NCBI RefSeq assembly: GCF_000719865.1
Contig: NZ_JOID01000015.1
Coordinates: forward strand, 62,001-126,000
Direction of reading: 5' to 3'
Length of the DNA stretch: 64,000 bases
DNA from: Streptomyces albus subsp. albus
Lineage (GTDB): Bacteria > Actinomycetota > Actinomycetes > Streptomycetales > Streptomycetaceae
The notes beneath the pieces were generated by a model. It made no database searches. It saw only the letters and a program-made list of their open reading frames with translations, and was not told where the DNA came from. Shown here piece after piece: positions 8,193 to 16,214 of the stretch. A program made the position numbers and the translations under genes. Position 1 is the stretch's first letter. Each line of letters opens with the position of its first letter.

Positions 8193-10631
8193 CTACTCCG
8201 TGCGGAGCCCGTCCGGGCGCATCATGCGCCACAGCGGCGGCAGGCTCAGCAGGGTGACCAGCAGCACCAGGCCCGCGCCGACGCCCGTCATCAGGCCCAG
8301 GCTCGCCCAGTCCACGGACACCGGCGTGTCGACCATCTTCAGCAGCACGGCCCCCAGCCCGACGCCGCCGACGGCGGCGAGCGCCAGCCCGAGCGCCACC
8401 GGCACCGCCGTCTGCCACAGCACCGACCAGGCGAGGGTCCGGCGCCGGGTGCCGAAGGCCACGAGCACGGACAGCAGCCGGCGCCGTTCCCGGAGCTGCT
8501 CCAGGGTGGAGACGACCATGCTCGCGCCGATGAGCAGCAGCGTGGCGGTCGCTCCGGCGAACAGCGCGCGGCTGATGGCGGTGAAGCGTTCGCCCTGCTG
8601 AGTGCTGTGGAGGGCGTACGCGTCGGCCAGCGGGGCCAGTTCGGCGGCGGTGTTGCGGACGTGCTCGGCCGCGTCCGGCTCGCGCGGGTCCAGCCGCAGC
8701 TCGGCCACGACCTCCGGGTCCTGGAGCTTGCCCGCGTCGAGGGCCGCCGGGGTGGCGAAGACGCCGAACTGCTGCACTCCCATCGCGTCCTCGCGGAGCT
8801 GGACCGTCCTCGCGGTCTCGGGCACCGTCCACAGCACCGGGTCGTCGGTCGGCTCGCCGTCCTCGTCCGAGCGGAGGTCGATCGTCGTGCCGGGCCCGGC
8901 GAACTGCTGGTACTCGCCGCCGACCGGGGTGACGAAGGTGTCGCCGTCCTCGCAGCGCCCACTGATCGCGATCAGCTCGCGCAGCGCGGCACAGTCGGCG
9001 ACGGTGAGTCTCGTGTACCCCGGCTCCTCGCCCTTCCCGACGTCGGCCTTGGGCTCGGTGACGTACTCCTGGACGTAGCCGGCCACCCCGGTGACGCCCT
9101 CGGTGGCGCCGAACCGCTCGGTGAACTCCCGTGCCAGGCCGCCGTCCCGCGCGCTGACGGAGACGTGCATCTGGGCCCGGCCGGGGTCCTGCCCCGTCTC
9201 CGTCGTGTTCTGCGCCTCGGCGCTGGCGAACAGCATCTGGATCGCGACGGCACCGGCCACGGCCACCGTGATCCCGCTGACCGCGCGGGCCGCGGTACCG
9301 CTGCTGAGCTGGAGCCTGCGGACCGCGAGCTGCCAGGGGACGGGACCGCCCGACAGCCGGTTCACCACCGACTCGACCAGCCACGGCAGCAGCCCGGCGA
9401 CCCCGGTGAGCACGAGCACCGTGCCCAGGGCGACCTGGTACGTCTCCCCGTCGCCGCTGCCGGGGCCGTCCCCGGTCCAGCCGCCGACCATCGGCAGCAG
9501 CAGGGCGAGGCCCAGACCGGGCAGCAGCAGCCGCCACCACAGCCGGCGGCGGCGCGGGACGGCGCTGCGCACCACCCCGAGCGGTTCGATGACGACCCCG
9601 CGCAGCACCAGCAGGGTGACCACCACCGCGGACGCCGGCACGGCCAGCACGATGAGGGTGGCCAGCAGCGGCGACGGCCGGAGGTCGGACGAGAAGGTGC
9701 TGATGTCGAACAGCTCCACCGACTCGATCGACGCCCGCACCAGCAGGAACAGCAGGCCCCCCACCGCGAGCCCCAGCAGGGCGCCGGCCATGGCCTCTCC
9801 GGCGGCGATCCGCCGGACCATCCGGCCGTCCGCGCCGACGAGCCGCAGGGCGGCCAGCCGCCGGTCGCGCCGCTCGCCGCCGAAGCGCACCGCCGTCCCG
9901 ATGAAGATCATCACGGGGAGCAGCAGCACCACGCAGATGATGATCACGAGCAGCAGCAGTTCGGCGGGAAGCGGCTCGCTCTCGATCGGGCTGTTGCCGA
10001 ACCGGTCCAGGTGGTAGGTGTGCCCGGAGGCGAAGTCCTCCTCGGTGGCGCCCGCGTAGTAGATCAGCTCGCTCGGACCGACCAGCCCCGCCTGGCCGAT
10101 CGTCTCGGTGATCCGGTGGTCCAGGCGTTCGCGCAGCAGCTTGCCGTCCGGGGAGGCCAGCAGCTCGCGGAGGGCGGGGGAGACCGCCATCTCCCCGGGA
10201 CCGGGGAGTTCGGAGAGGCCGGGCGGCACCGGCGGCTCGTCCCCGTCGGCCCGCACCAGTATGCCGTTGATGCCGTCACCGCGGTATTCGGTGTCGGCCT
10301 GGCCGATCTCGACGGTGCCGGGGCCGGGCGTCACCTCCTGGCCGAAGTTGGAGGCGGAGCGTTCGGCGCCCCGGTCGTCACGGTTGGCCATGATCTCCGG
10401 CACGGAGGCCGCCGCGAGCAGCAGGGCGGCACCGAGGCCGACGCCGACGGCGGTGAGCACCGCGCGGATCCAGCCCTCGCGTCCGCCCGTGAAGGCGAAC
10501 CGGACGCCCATGAGCAGATCGGCCGCCCAGCGGGCCGGCGCGGAGCGGGAGTCGGTGGCGGGCGGGGGAGGGGCGGCGGTGTCCCGCTCCGCGCGTATGC
10601 CGGTGTCGGGTTCGGTGTCGGTGCTGGTCAT
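8193..10631 (-). CDS. ABC transporter permease, FtsX/MacB-like, two FtsX domains
   Basis: Large 812-residue membrane subunit of an export-type ABC system. There is one helix near residues 45-75. Two four-helix FtsX-like blocks follow (about 255-440 with intervening helices, and 690-805), separated by large extracytoplasmic domains. It is co-transcribed with the ATPase upstream: its ATG overlaps the ATPase stop by 4 bases (10628-10631). Together with the PadR gene before it this forms the common actinobacterial PadR-ATPase-FtsX operon, often involved in export of antibiotics, peptides or lipids. The substrate is unknown. Confidence 0.9.
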   Translation of the reverse strand: MTSTDTEPDTGIRAERDTAAPPPPATDSRSAPARWAADLLMGVRFAFTGGREGWIRAVLTAVGVGLGAALLLAAASVPEIMANRDDRGAERSASNFGQEVTPGPGTVEIGQADTEYRGDGINGILVRADGDEPPVPPGLSELPGPGEMAVSPALRELLASPDGKLLRERLDHRITETIGQAGLVGPSELIYYAGATEEDFASGHTYHLDRFGNSPIESEPLPAELLLLVIIICVVLLLPVMIFIGTAVRFGGERRDRRLAALRLVGADGRMVRRIAAGEAMAGALLGLAVGGLLFLLVRASIESVELFDISTFSSDLRPSPLLATLIVLAVPASAVVVTLLVLRGVVIEPLGVVRSAVPRRRRLWWRLLLPGLGLALLLPMVGGWTGDGPGSGDGETYQVALGTVLVLTGVAGLLPWLVESVVNRLSGGPVPWQLAVRRLQLSSGTAARAVSGITVAVAGAVAIQMLFASAEAQNTTETGQDPGRAQMHVSVSARDGGLAREFTERFGATEGVTGVAGYVQEYVTEPKADVGKGEEPGYTRLTVADCAALRELIAISGRCEDGDTFVTPVGGEYQQFAGPGTTIDLRSDEDGEPTDDPVLWTVPETARTVQLREDAMGVQQFGVFATPAALDAGKLQDPEVVAELRLDPREPDAAEHVRNTAAELAPLADAYALHSTQQGERFTAISRALFAGATATLLLIGASMVVSTLEQLRERRRLLSVLVAFGTRRRTLAWSVLWQTAVPVALGLALAAVGGVGLGAVLLKMVDTPVSVDWASLGLMTGVGAGLVLLVTLLSLPPLWRMMRPDGLRTE

Positions 10632-11362
10632 ACCGCACCCGCCATGTCCCGCGCGACGCCGTCGCGGACGACGACCTCGCGGTCGGAGTAGGCCGCCACG
10701 CGCGCCTCGTGGGTGACGAGGACGACGGCGGCGTTGGTGGAGCGGGCGGCCTCGGTGAGGAGCTGCATGACGCGCTCGCCGTTGAGGGAGTCCAGCGCGC
10801 CGGTCGGCTCGTCCGCGAAGAGCACGCGCGGTCCCGTGACCAGCGCGCGGGCGACGGCGACCCGCTGCCCCTGGCCGCCGGAGACCTCGCCGGGCCGCTT
10901 GTTCCGGACGTCGCTCACCTCCAGCCGGTCCATCCAGGCCGCGGCGCGGGACTCGGCCTCCTTGCGGCCCGTGCCGGTGAGCCGGAGCGGCAGGGCGACG
11001 TTCTCGACACAGGTCAGCTCCGGGACGAGCTGCCCGAACTGGAAGACGAAGCCGAACTCGCCGCGCCGCAGCGCGCTCCGCTCGGCGTCCGTCATGGCCG
11101 ACGTATTCCGGCCCTGGTAGAGCACCTGGCCGGAGTCCGGGGTGACGATCCCGGCGAGGCAGTGCAGCAGCGTGGACTTACCGGAGCCGGAGGGGCCCAT
11201 GACGGCGACGATCTCGCCGGGCCGGATGGCGAAGGAGGCCCCGTCGAGGGCGGGGGTGGTGCCGTAGGTCTTGTGCAGGTCCTCGGCGGCCAGCAGGGCG
11301 CCGGCCTGCTCGGACGCCGGGTGCGGTGCGGGGGTGGTGGTGCGGGCGGGTTCGGGGTTCAC
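10628..11362 (-). CDS. ABC transporter ATP-binding protein (LolD/MacB type)
   Basis: Motor subunit for the FtsX-type permease that follows. Visible are Walker A GPSGSGKST, signature VSGGQGQR in place of LSGGQ, Walker B VLFADEPTGAL and an H-loop VTHEARVAAYSD. The frame remains open upstream, but homology begins after a short Pro/Ala-rich N-terminus. GTG at 11362 overlaps the PadR stop by 4 bases (GTGA), so translation is coupled; the product is 244 residues. Order: PadR, ATPase, permease, all overlapping. Confidence 0.92.
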   Translation of the reverse strand: MNPEPARTTTPAPHPASEQAGALLAAEDLHKTYGTTPALDGASFAIRPGEIVAVMGPSGSGKSTLLHCLAGIVTPDSGQVLYQGRNTSAMTDAERSALRRGEFGFVFQFGQLVPELTCVENVALPLRLTGTGRKEAESRAAAWMDRLEVSDVRNKRPGEVSGGQGQRVAVARALVTGPRVLFADEPTGALDSLNGERVMQLLTEAARSTNAAVVLVTHEARVAAYSDREVVVRDGVARDMAGAV

Positions 11363-11883
11363 GAACGGACCTCCGAGGCGAGGGCGTCGAGCCGGGCGGC
11401 GGTCAGTTCCAGCCAGCGCAGATCGGCTTCGAGATGGAAGAGGGCGTGGTCGCAGATGAGCTGGTCGGCGAGGTCGCCGCTCGTCTTGCGCCGGGTCAGC
11501 TCGCGCATCAGCCGCAGATGCTCCGACCGCTGCCGGTCGAGGAGTTCGGTGGCGTCGCGGTGGGTCAGCAGCGCGAGGACGACCTTGGTGTAGAGGGTCG
11601 ACTGGAGGTAGGGCTCCGGCTTCTCGGGCGAGGCGAGCCACTTCTCGACGTCGGTGATCCCGGCGTCGGTGATGGCGTACCGCTTCCGCTCCGGCCCGCC
11701 GCCGGGCTCGATGCCGTCGACCTCCACGAGGCCGTTCTTCAGCAGCCGGGACATGGTCGAGTAGACCTGGCCGTAGTGCAGCGGCCGGTCGTGGCCGAAG
11801 CGTTCGTCGAAGGCGCGCTTGAGGTCGTAACCGTGGCGCGGCCCGGACTCCAGCAGCCCGAGCAGAGTGTGACCGATGGACAT
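11359..11883 (-). CDS. PadR-family transcriptional regulator
   Basis: Winged-helix repressor, 174 residues from ATG at 11883 (SIGHTLLGLLESGPRHGYDLKRAF), followed by a C-terminal dimerisation helix bundle. A longer start at 11925 would read through the palindromic operator and adds residues without homology, so it is rejected. No clear ribosome site precedes 11883, and a leaderless message is possible. It leads the operon with the ABC ATPase and permease and most likely represses it until a ligand, perhaps the transported compound, binds. Confidence 0.9.
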   Translation of the reverse strand: MSIGHTLLGLLESGPRHGYDLKRAFDERFGHDRPLHYGQVYSTMSRLLKNGLVEVDGIEPGGGPERKRYAITDAGITDVEKWLASPEKPEPYLQSTLYTKVVLALLTHRDATELLDRQRSEHLRLMRELTRRKTSGDLADQLICDHALFHLEADLRWLELTAARLDALASEVRS

Positions 11884-11892
11884 GCGAAGCAC

Positions 11893-11925
11893 TGTACACC
11901 AGGTGTATACACGGGGTGTATACAC
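11893..11925. promoter_or_regulatory. Twin palindromic operator before the PadR-ABC operon
   Basis: Two identical perfect palindromes GTGTATACAC occupy 11903-11912 and 11916-11925, 13 bases apart centre to centre, with a half-site GTACAC beside them at 11895-11900. They sit 20-42 bases before the PadR start, where an autorepressor would block the promoter. PadR sites usually carry TGTA/TACA-like halves, consistent with this. Confidence 0.75.
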
Positions 11926-11991
11926 GGACCGGACGGTGGCGTTCTCGCAGCTCAGCGACTCAATGCCGTTGCTGCTCGGCCGGGTTGGCGC

Positions 11992-12615
11992 TTACGGAGC
12001 CCGAGCGGCCCCGAAGGCGACTGACGCAGGGCCGAGGGCGCTGTCGGCGGAGAGCCGGACGGGCGCGCCGACGGCCGCGGGAAGCACGAACGACTCCCCG
12101 GGCCGGTACGTCGCACGCTTCCGGTATCGCTCGCCGCGTGGACCGGTGAGCACGTGCACCCGCTGCTCCGCGCGGTCGGCGATCACGTACACCGGGACGC
12201 CGCCGGCCGCGTAGACGGCCGTCTTCCGGCGCTCGTTGCCGTAGTTGTGCGCTGTGACTTCGAGGACCAGCCGGAAGACGGAGGGGGCGTAGCAGTTGTA
12301 CGCGACCAGGTGGTTGTTGTAGTCCCCGTCGATGACGGACAGATCGGGCACCGCGAAATCGGACGGCCCGCCGGGGAGCCACAGGCCGACCCGCTGCACC
12401 ACACACGTCCGCCGGTCGTGCAGCTCGATCAGCTCAAGCATGAGATCGGTCAGCGTCTCGGCGTGCGGCGCGTCCGGCAGAGTTGTCACGGTGATCTCGC
12501 CGTCAAGGATCTCGACGCGGCACCCGGGCAGCCGCTGGGAGATCCACTCCGCCTCATCCAGCAGAGCGGAATGGAAGCGGCTTCCGGGCCCGCCCACCGG
12601 CGCGCGGTCGGACAA
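11992..12615 (-). CDS. Uma2-family (DUF820) PD-(D/E)XK endonuclease-like protein
   Basis: Restriction-endonuclease-fold protein of the Uma2 family, abundant in Streptomyces; the cellular role is mostly unknown. Likely catalytic residues are Asp91 in the AVPD block, Glu119 in RLVLEV and a basic residue near 131 in the ERRKTAVYAAGGVPVY segment. The 207-residue length is normal. It begins at 12615 and stands alone; a second, diverged Uma2 gene lies in the island at 49461-50042. Confidence 0.85.
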   Translation of the reverse strand: MSDRAPVGGPGSRFHSALLDEAEWISQRLPGCRVEILDGEITVTTLPDAPHAETLTDLMLELIELHDRRTCVVQRVGLWLPGGPSDFAVPDLSVIDGDYNNHLVAYNCYAPSVFRLVLEVTAHNYGNERRKTAVYAAGGVPVYVIADRAEQRVHVLTGPRGERYRKRATYRPGESFVLPAAVGAPVRLSADSALGPASVAFGAARAP

Positions 12616-12794
12616 GGAAACTCCTGCGGATCCGAAGGGGCCGTGAAGCCACCATTCTGGTTGCCGTGTCTGGCAGTTTGCTCAGGACGGGGCCGCCTCA
12701 CCCGAAGGTGTGATTGGCCGCAGACATGCTCACCGCTGGCCGAACGCGCTGGGCCGGGGCATGCTGTGCTCCGGTCGGAAGGGGAGGGGCCACC

Positions 12795-12995
12795 ATGGCG
12801 AAGGTGACGGTAACGCTCGACGCGGATCTCGTGATCGAGGTGATGCTGCTGTCGGGCACGAAGAACCCGCAGGACGCGGTGGAGCTGATCGTCCGTGACT
12901 ATCTCGCCCGGGGCCGCCGCACCGAGGCCCGTACAGGCGGTGTGGAGGACCCGAACCGGGTCCGGGAGGCGGAGCCGCCCCGGCAGGAGGGCTGA
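12795..12995 (+). CDS. Small ribbon-helix-helix, VapB-like protein
   Basis: A 66-residue protein. The N-terminal half (AKVTVTLDADLVIEVMLLSG, then KNPQDAVELIVRDYLARGR) resembles the RHH DNA-binding domain of VapB-type antitoxins, and the tail is charged and disordered. ATG at 12795 follows GGGGAGGGG. No PIN-domain toxin lies beside it, so it may be an orphan antitoxin-like regulator. The assignment rests on pattern only. Confidence 0.65.
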   Translation: MAKVTVTLDADLVIEVMLLSGTKNPQDAVELIVRDYLARGRRTEARTGGVEDPNRVREAEPPRQEG

Positions 12996-13028
12996 GCGGA
13001 ACGGTTGGCGGGTTGACCGGCCGCCGCG

Positions 13029-13244
13029 TCAGACGAGGCGGCCGGTTTTCACACCGCTGACGAAGTCGGCCCAGGCGCTGGCCGAAAAGGTCAGGGCGGC
13101 GCCGTGCGGGTTCTTGCTGTCGCGGACCGGGACGGTGTCCGCGAGGCCGTCGGCGACTTCGAGGCACTCACCGCCGTTGCCGCTGCTGTGGCTGCTCTTG
13201 CGCCACGTCAGGCTGGAGAGGTCCCTTGGAACGGTCGTCGTCAT
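13029..13244 (-). CDS. DUF397 domain protein
   Basis: A 71-residue protein with the DUF397 signature: LTWRKSSHSSGNGGECLEVAD near residues 12-32 and VRDSKNPHGAALTFSASAWADFV towards the end. Family members pair with an XRE regulator, as here. Its ATG overlaps the stop of the XRE gene by 4 bases. By analogy with studied Streptomyces pairs it may bind and antagonise that regulator; this is inference. Confidence 0.93.
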   Translation of the reverse strand: MTTTVPRDLSSLTWRKSSHSSGNGGECLEVADGLADTVPVRDSKNPHGAALTFSASAWADFVSGVKTGRLV

Positions 13245-14053
13245 GAGCTCAGTTCCTTCATGGCAGCGGTGATCAGCTCTACGGACGCGCTGGGCGACAG
13301 GGCGACGGCCCTGAGCAGATCATAGGAGCGCACGGCTGTGTTGACGTCCCCCGGATCGGCCAGAAGTTGACCGCGGGAGAAGCCGTCCTCGTGTACGACA
13401 TCCGCGCCTTCGGCGAAGGACAGAACGGTGAACGGGCCGAAGCCTGCATGTGCGCCTGCGGCGTATGGAACGACCTGGATGACGTTCCGTGGCCGCTCAG
13501 CCGCTTCCAGAAGTTTGCTCAACTGCGCGTGCATTACGGCTGGACTGCCGATTACCCGCCGCAGCACAGTCTCATCGAGGATGAGCCACAACTGAGGTGG
13601 TGTGTCGCGGTTGAGAACACGCTGCCGTTCCAGCCGTGCGGTGAGTAGATCCTCGATGCTCTCGGGGCGACCGGCGGCCAGCACCGCCCGTGCGTAGTCC
13701 TCCGTCTGGAGGAGCCCGTGCACGAACTGGACCTGAAACGAGCGGATGACCGTGGCGGCACGTTCCAGTTCCACATAGGGCCGGAACCACGACGGATAGG
13801 CGTGCTTGATGACCAGCGGCCAGAGCCGTGCAAAGTGGCCGTCCGTGCCAAGCACTTGGTCGAACTGCTCCGCAAGGTCCTGTGACGGCACCCGGCAGGC
13901 CGACTCGATCTTGCACAGCAGCGACGGGGTGATGTAAGTGCGCTTGGCCAGTTCCGTCTGGGCGACCCCCGTCTCCAGGCGGACGCGCCGCAGCTCCGAG
14001 GCGAAGAAGGCCAGGACGGATGAGGCCGGGTCGAGTTCATCGGCAGCGGACAT
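13241..14053 (-). CDS. XRE-family HTH regulator with DUF5753 domain
   Basis: A 270-residue Streptomyces-type regulator. The N-terminal Cro/C1 HTH covers residues ~18-75 (RRVRLETGVAQTELAKRTYITPSLLCKIE). The C-terminal DUF5753 sensor region shows the IRSFQVQFVHGLLQTEDYARAV and LWLILDETVLRR blocks. ATG at 14053 follows GAGGGGAGGA; the longer TTG start at 14092 is unlikely. It is coupled to the DUF397 gene by ATGA overlap and divergent from a small hypothetical gene, the usual arrangement of these signalling pairs. Confidence 0.92.
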   Translation of the reverse strand: MSAADELDPASSVLAFFASELRRVRLETGVAQTELAKRTYITPSLLCKIESACRVPSQDLAEQFDQVLGTDGHFARLWPLVIKHAYPSWFRPYVELERAATVIRSFQVQFVHGLLQTEDYARAVLAAGRPESIEDLLTARLERQRVLNRDTPPQLWLILDETVLRRVIGSPAVMHAQLSKLLEAAERPRNVIQVVPYAAGAHAGFGPFTVLSFAEGADVVHEDGFSRGQLLADPGDVNTAVRSYDLLRAVALSPSASVELITAAMKELSS

Positions 14054-14204
14054 CGGTGCAGGTCCTCCCCTCTTGACGGCACGGGCCGTCAACCATCGGT
14101 CCTGGTCACGCTAGCCGCGCACCGCGACGATGGGAGCACGGAACGTCACGGCTCACTCGAAGGAAGTGCGGCCGGCGAAGCAACGCACAGACGGGCGGCG
14201 GAAC

Positions 14205-14627
14205 ATGGGAATGACGGGCGCGGACAGCCAGGGGCGACGAGGTGGAAACGGACCGGTCGCGAAGTGGCGTCCGGACCCCTGGGAGGAGGCGGAGGACGCG
14301 GCACAGGCCCTCGCCGAAGCCCTCGACGCGGCCGGGCTGACACTGCCGTCGCTCGGGGTGGACCAGTGGCCGGTCATCACCGGCCGCCCACTGGTCGAAC
14401 TCGGCCGGGCCCGCCCGGACGTGGTGACGGAACTGGCCGAACTGGTCACCAGGGGGACGTGCTCGGCGGTCCCTGGGCGACCGGCCGAGCCGGCGGATCC
14501 CATCAGCCATCCCGGCGGCAGCGAATCCGGCGAAGCCGAGCACGGCGGGCCGGTCCTGCTCAGCCCCGACGATCTCCTGACCGTCGACGAGGAAGAAATG
14601 GACTCCGACCGTGTGGCGGAGGGCTGA
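14205..14627 (+). CDS. Hypothetical protein divergent from the XRE/DUF397 pair
   Basis: About 140 residues, acidic at the C-terminus. A central KWRPDPWEEAEDAAQALAEA helix is followed by LPSLGVDQWPVITGRPLVELGRA. No domain is recognised. Start is uncertain: ATG at 14205 is the best in-frame choice, 14211 and 14130 are alternatives. The position opposite an XRE/DUF397 pair suggests a shared regulatory region and possibly a target of that regulator. Confidence 0.65.
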   Translation: MGMTGADSQGRRGGNGPVAKWRPDPWEEAEDAAQALAEALDAAGLTLPSLGVDQWPVITGRPLVELGRARPDVVTELAELVTRGTCSAVPGRPAEPADPISHPGGSESGEAEHGGPVLLSPDDLLTVDEEEMDSDRVAEG

Positions 14628-14640
14628 TCACGGCACCTGG

Positions 14641-15015
14641 TCAGCCCGGTTCGGTGTCCCGGGTCTGCGCCGGACCGCCGTCCACCGGGCCGGACTTCGA
14701 CGGCCGGCCCCGTTTCGGGATGGGGCGGATCGTTTTCGGGAGGCGGTCGGCGTCGGAGAGGGCGCGGCGGAGGAGGAACTCGATCTGGGCGTTGGTGGAG
14801 CGGAGTTCGGCCGCCGCCCAGGCGGCGAGGGCGTCGTGCACGGCCGGGTCGAGCCGCAGCAGCACCTGCTTGCGCTGCTGCCGCGGCCGGCGCCCGCCCC
14901 GCCCCGGGCCGGTGGTCGGCCCGGGGGAGGCGGTGGGGTCGGTGGGGCCGGGCCCGGGAGGGGGCTGCGGATCGGGTTCGGCCCGGTCGGCGGTCTCGTC
15001 CCGGTCCGGGGTCAC
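14641..15015 (-). CDS. Arc-like ribbon-helix-helix protein
   Basis: A 124-residue protein with a Pro-rich N-terminal third, then an Arc/MetJ-type RHH segment, KQVLLRLDPAVHDALAAWAA followed by NAQIEFLLRRAL, and a basic tail. Probably binds DNA as a dimer. Its ATG overlaps the SPFH gene stop by 4 bases (15012-15015), so the two are translationally coupled. The role is unknown; the pairing is probably an actinobacterial habit of SPFH operons. Confidence 0.8.
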   Translation of the reverse strand: MTPDRDETADRAEPDPQPPPGPGPTDPTASPGPTTGPGRGGRRPRQQRKQVLLRLDPAVHDALAAWAAAELRSTNAQIEFLLRRALSDADRLPKTIRPIPKRGRPSKSGPVDGGPAQTRDTEPG

Positions 15016-16004
15016 TGGTACAGGCCGCCGGTGTTGAGGACCGGCTGCGGGGAGCGGTCACCACAGAGGACCACCATCAGATTGCTGACCATGGCCGCCT
15101 TGCGCTCCTCGTCCAGTTCGACGATGCCCTGCTCCGTTATCCGGGAGAGCGCCGCCTCGACCATGCCCACCGCGCCGTCCACGATCTGCCGCCGGGCCGC
15201 GACGACCGCGCCCGCCTGCTGCCGCTGGAGCATCGCCGAGGCGATCTCGGGGGCGTACGCGAGGTGCGTGAAGCGGGACTCGATGATCCGGACCCCCGCG
15301 GCCTGGACCCGGGCGGAGAGCTCAACCGCCAGCTTCTCGGTGATCTCCTCGGCGTTTCCCCGGAGCGAGAGCGCCTCCTCGTCGTAGGCGTCGTACGGGT
15401 ACTCGATGGCGATGTGCCGGACGGCGGCCTCGGTCTGGGTGGAGACGAACTCCAGGAAGTCGTCCACCTCGAAGACCGCCTGCGCGGTGTCCTCGACCTT
15501 CCAGACGACGACCGCGGCCAGTTCGACCGGGTTGCCGTAGGCGTCGTTGACCTTGAGGACGGCCGTCTCGTGGTTGCGGACCCGGGTGGAGATCTTCTGA
15601 CGGCTGGTGAGCGGGTTGACCCAGCGCAGGCCGTCGGTGCGGATGGTGCCGGTGTAGCGGCCGAAGAGCTGGACGACGCGGGCCTCGCCGGGCGCGACCA
15701 TGTTCAGCCCCGCCATGGCGAAGATCGAGCCGAAGAAGACCAGCACTCCGAGGATGATCAGGCCGACCGCGGCCCCGGTCGAGCCGCCCTTCCCGGCGAC
15801 GGCGCCGAGGACGACCAGGCCCGCGCCGGCGAGCAGCCCGATCAGGCCGAGCAGCAGGGCCAGGCCGCCGCCGATGCTCTTGGCGGCGAACTCCCTGACC
15901 CGCGGCTTCGGCATCTCCGGCAGGTCGCCGCCGTCGGCGGGCCCGTTCGCGGCCGCCGCCGCGGCCGCGTGGTCGGGCGCGGTGGTGGGTGGAGTCTTCG
16001 GCAT
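15012..16004 (-). CDS. SPFH/Band 7 domain membrane protein
   Basis: A 330-residue stomatin/flotillin-like protein. Two adjacent hydrophobic segments lie at residues ~45-75 and 80-105, then GEARVVQLFGRYTGTIRTDGLRWVNPL opens the SPFH domain. A long helical part with ALSLRGNAEEITEKLAVELSAR and an Ala/Gln-rich oligomerisation stretch ends the protein. Such proteins organise membrane microdomains and often control proteases. First gene of a two-gene unit with the RHH protein. Confidence 0.9.
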   Translation of the reverse strand: MPKTPPTTAPDHAAAAAAANGPADGGDLPEMPKPRVREFAAKSIGGGLALLLGLIGLLAGAGLVVLGAVAGKGGSTGAAVGLIILGVLVFFGSIFAMAGLNMVAPGEARVVQLFGRYTGTIRTDGLRWVNPLTSRQKISTRVRNHETAVLKVNDAYGNPVELAAVVVWKVEDTAQAVFEVDDFLEFVSTQTEAAVRHIAIEYPYDAYDEEALSLRGNAEEITEKLAVELSARVQAAGVRIIESRFTHLAYAPEIASAMLQRQQAGAVVAARRQIVDGAVGMVEAALSRITEQGIVELDEERKAAMVSNLMVVLCGDRSPQPVLNTGGLYQ

Positions 16005-16214
16005 GGCGGGTCCCCGTCTCTTTCGGTCGTTCCGATGTTCGATGTTCTAGCTAAGTGATAGCACTTTTTCTGACGCGGCGCGAGGCTCCCCGGTTCCCCT
16101 CCCGGCGGGTGCCGATTCTCACGGCACCGGAGCCGAGAACTCCGGGGCCTCTCCTGCGTATAGGGTGTTAGCTTTTGTCGTTTCCCGGGGGCATTGAGGA
16201 CTGGAGCTCGGATC

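Noticed and set aside
8040..10691. Giant forward frame opposite the ABC permease
   Set aside because: Product rich in Gln, Arg and Gly with no domain; a codon-bias shadow of the real leftward gene.
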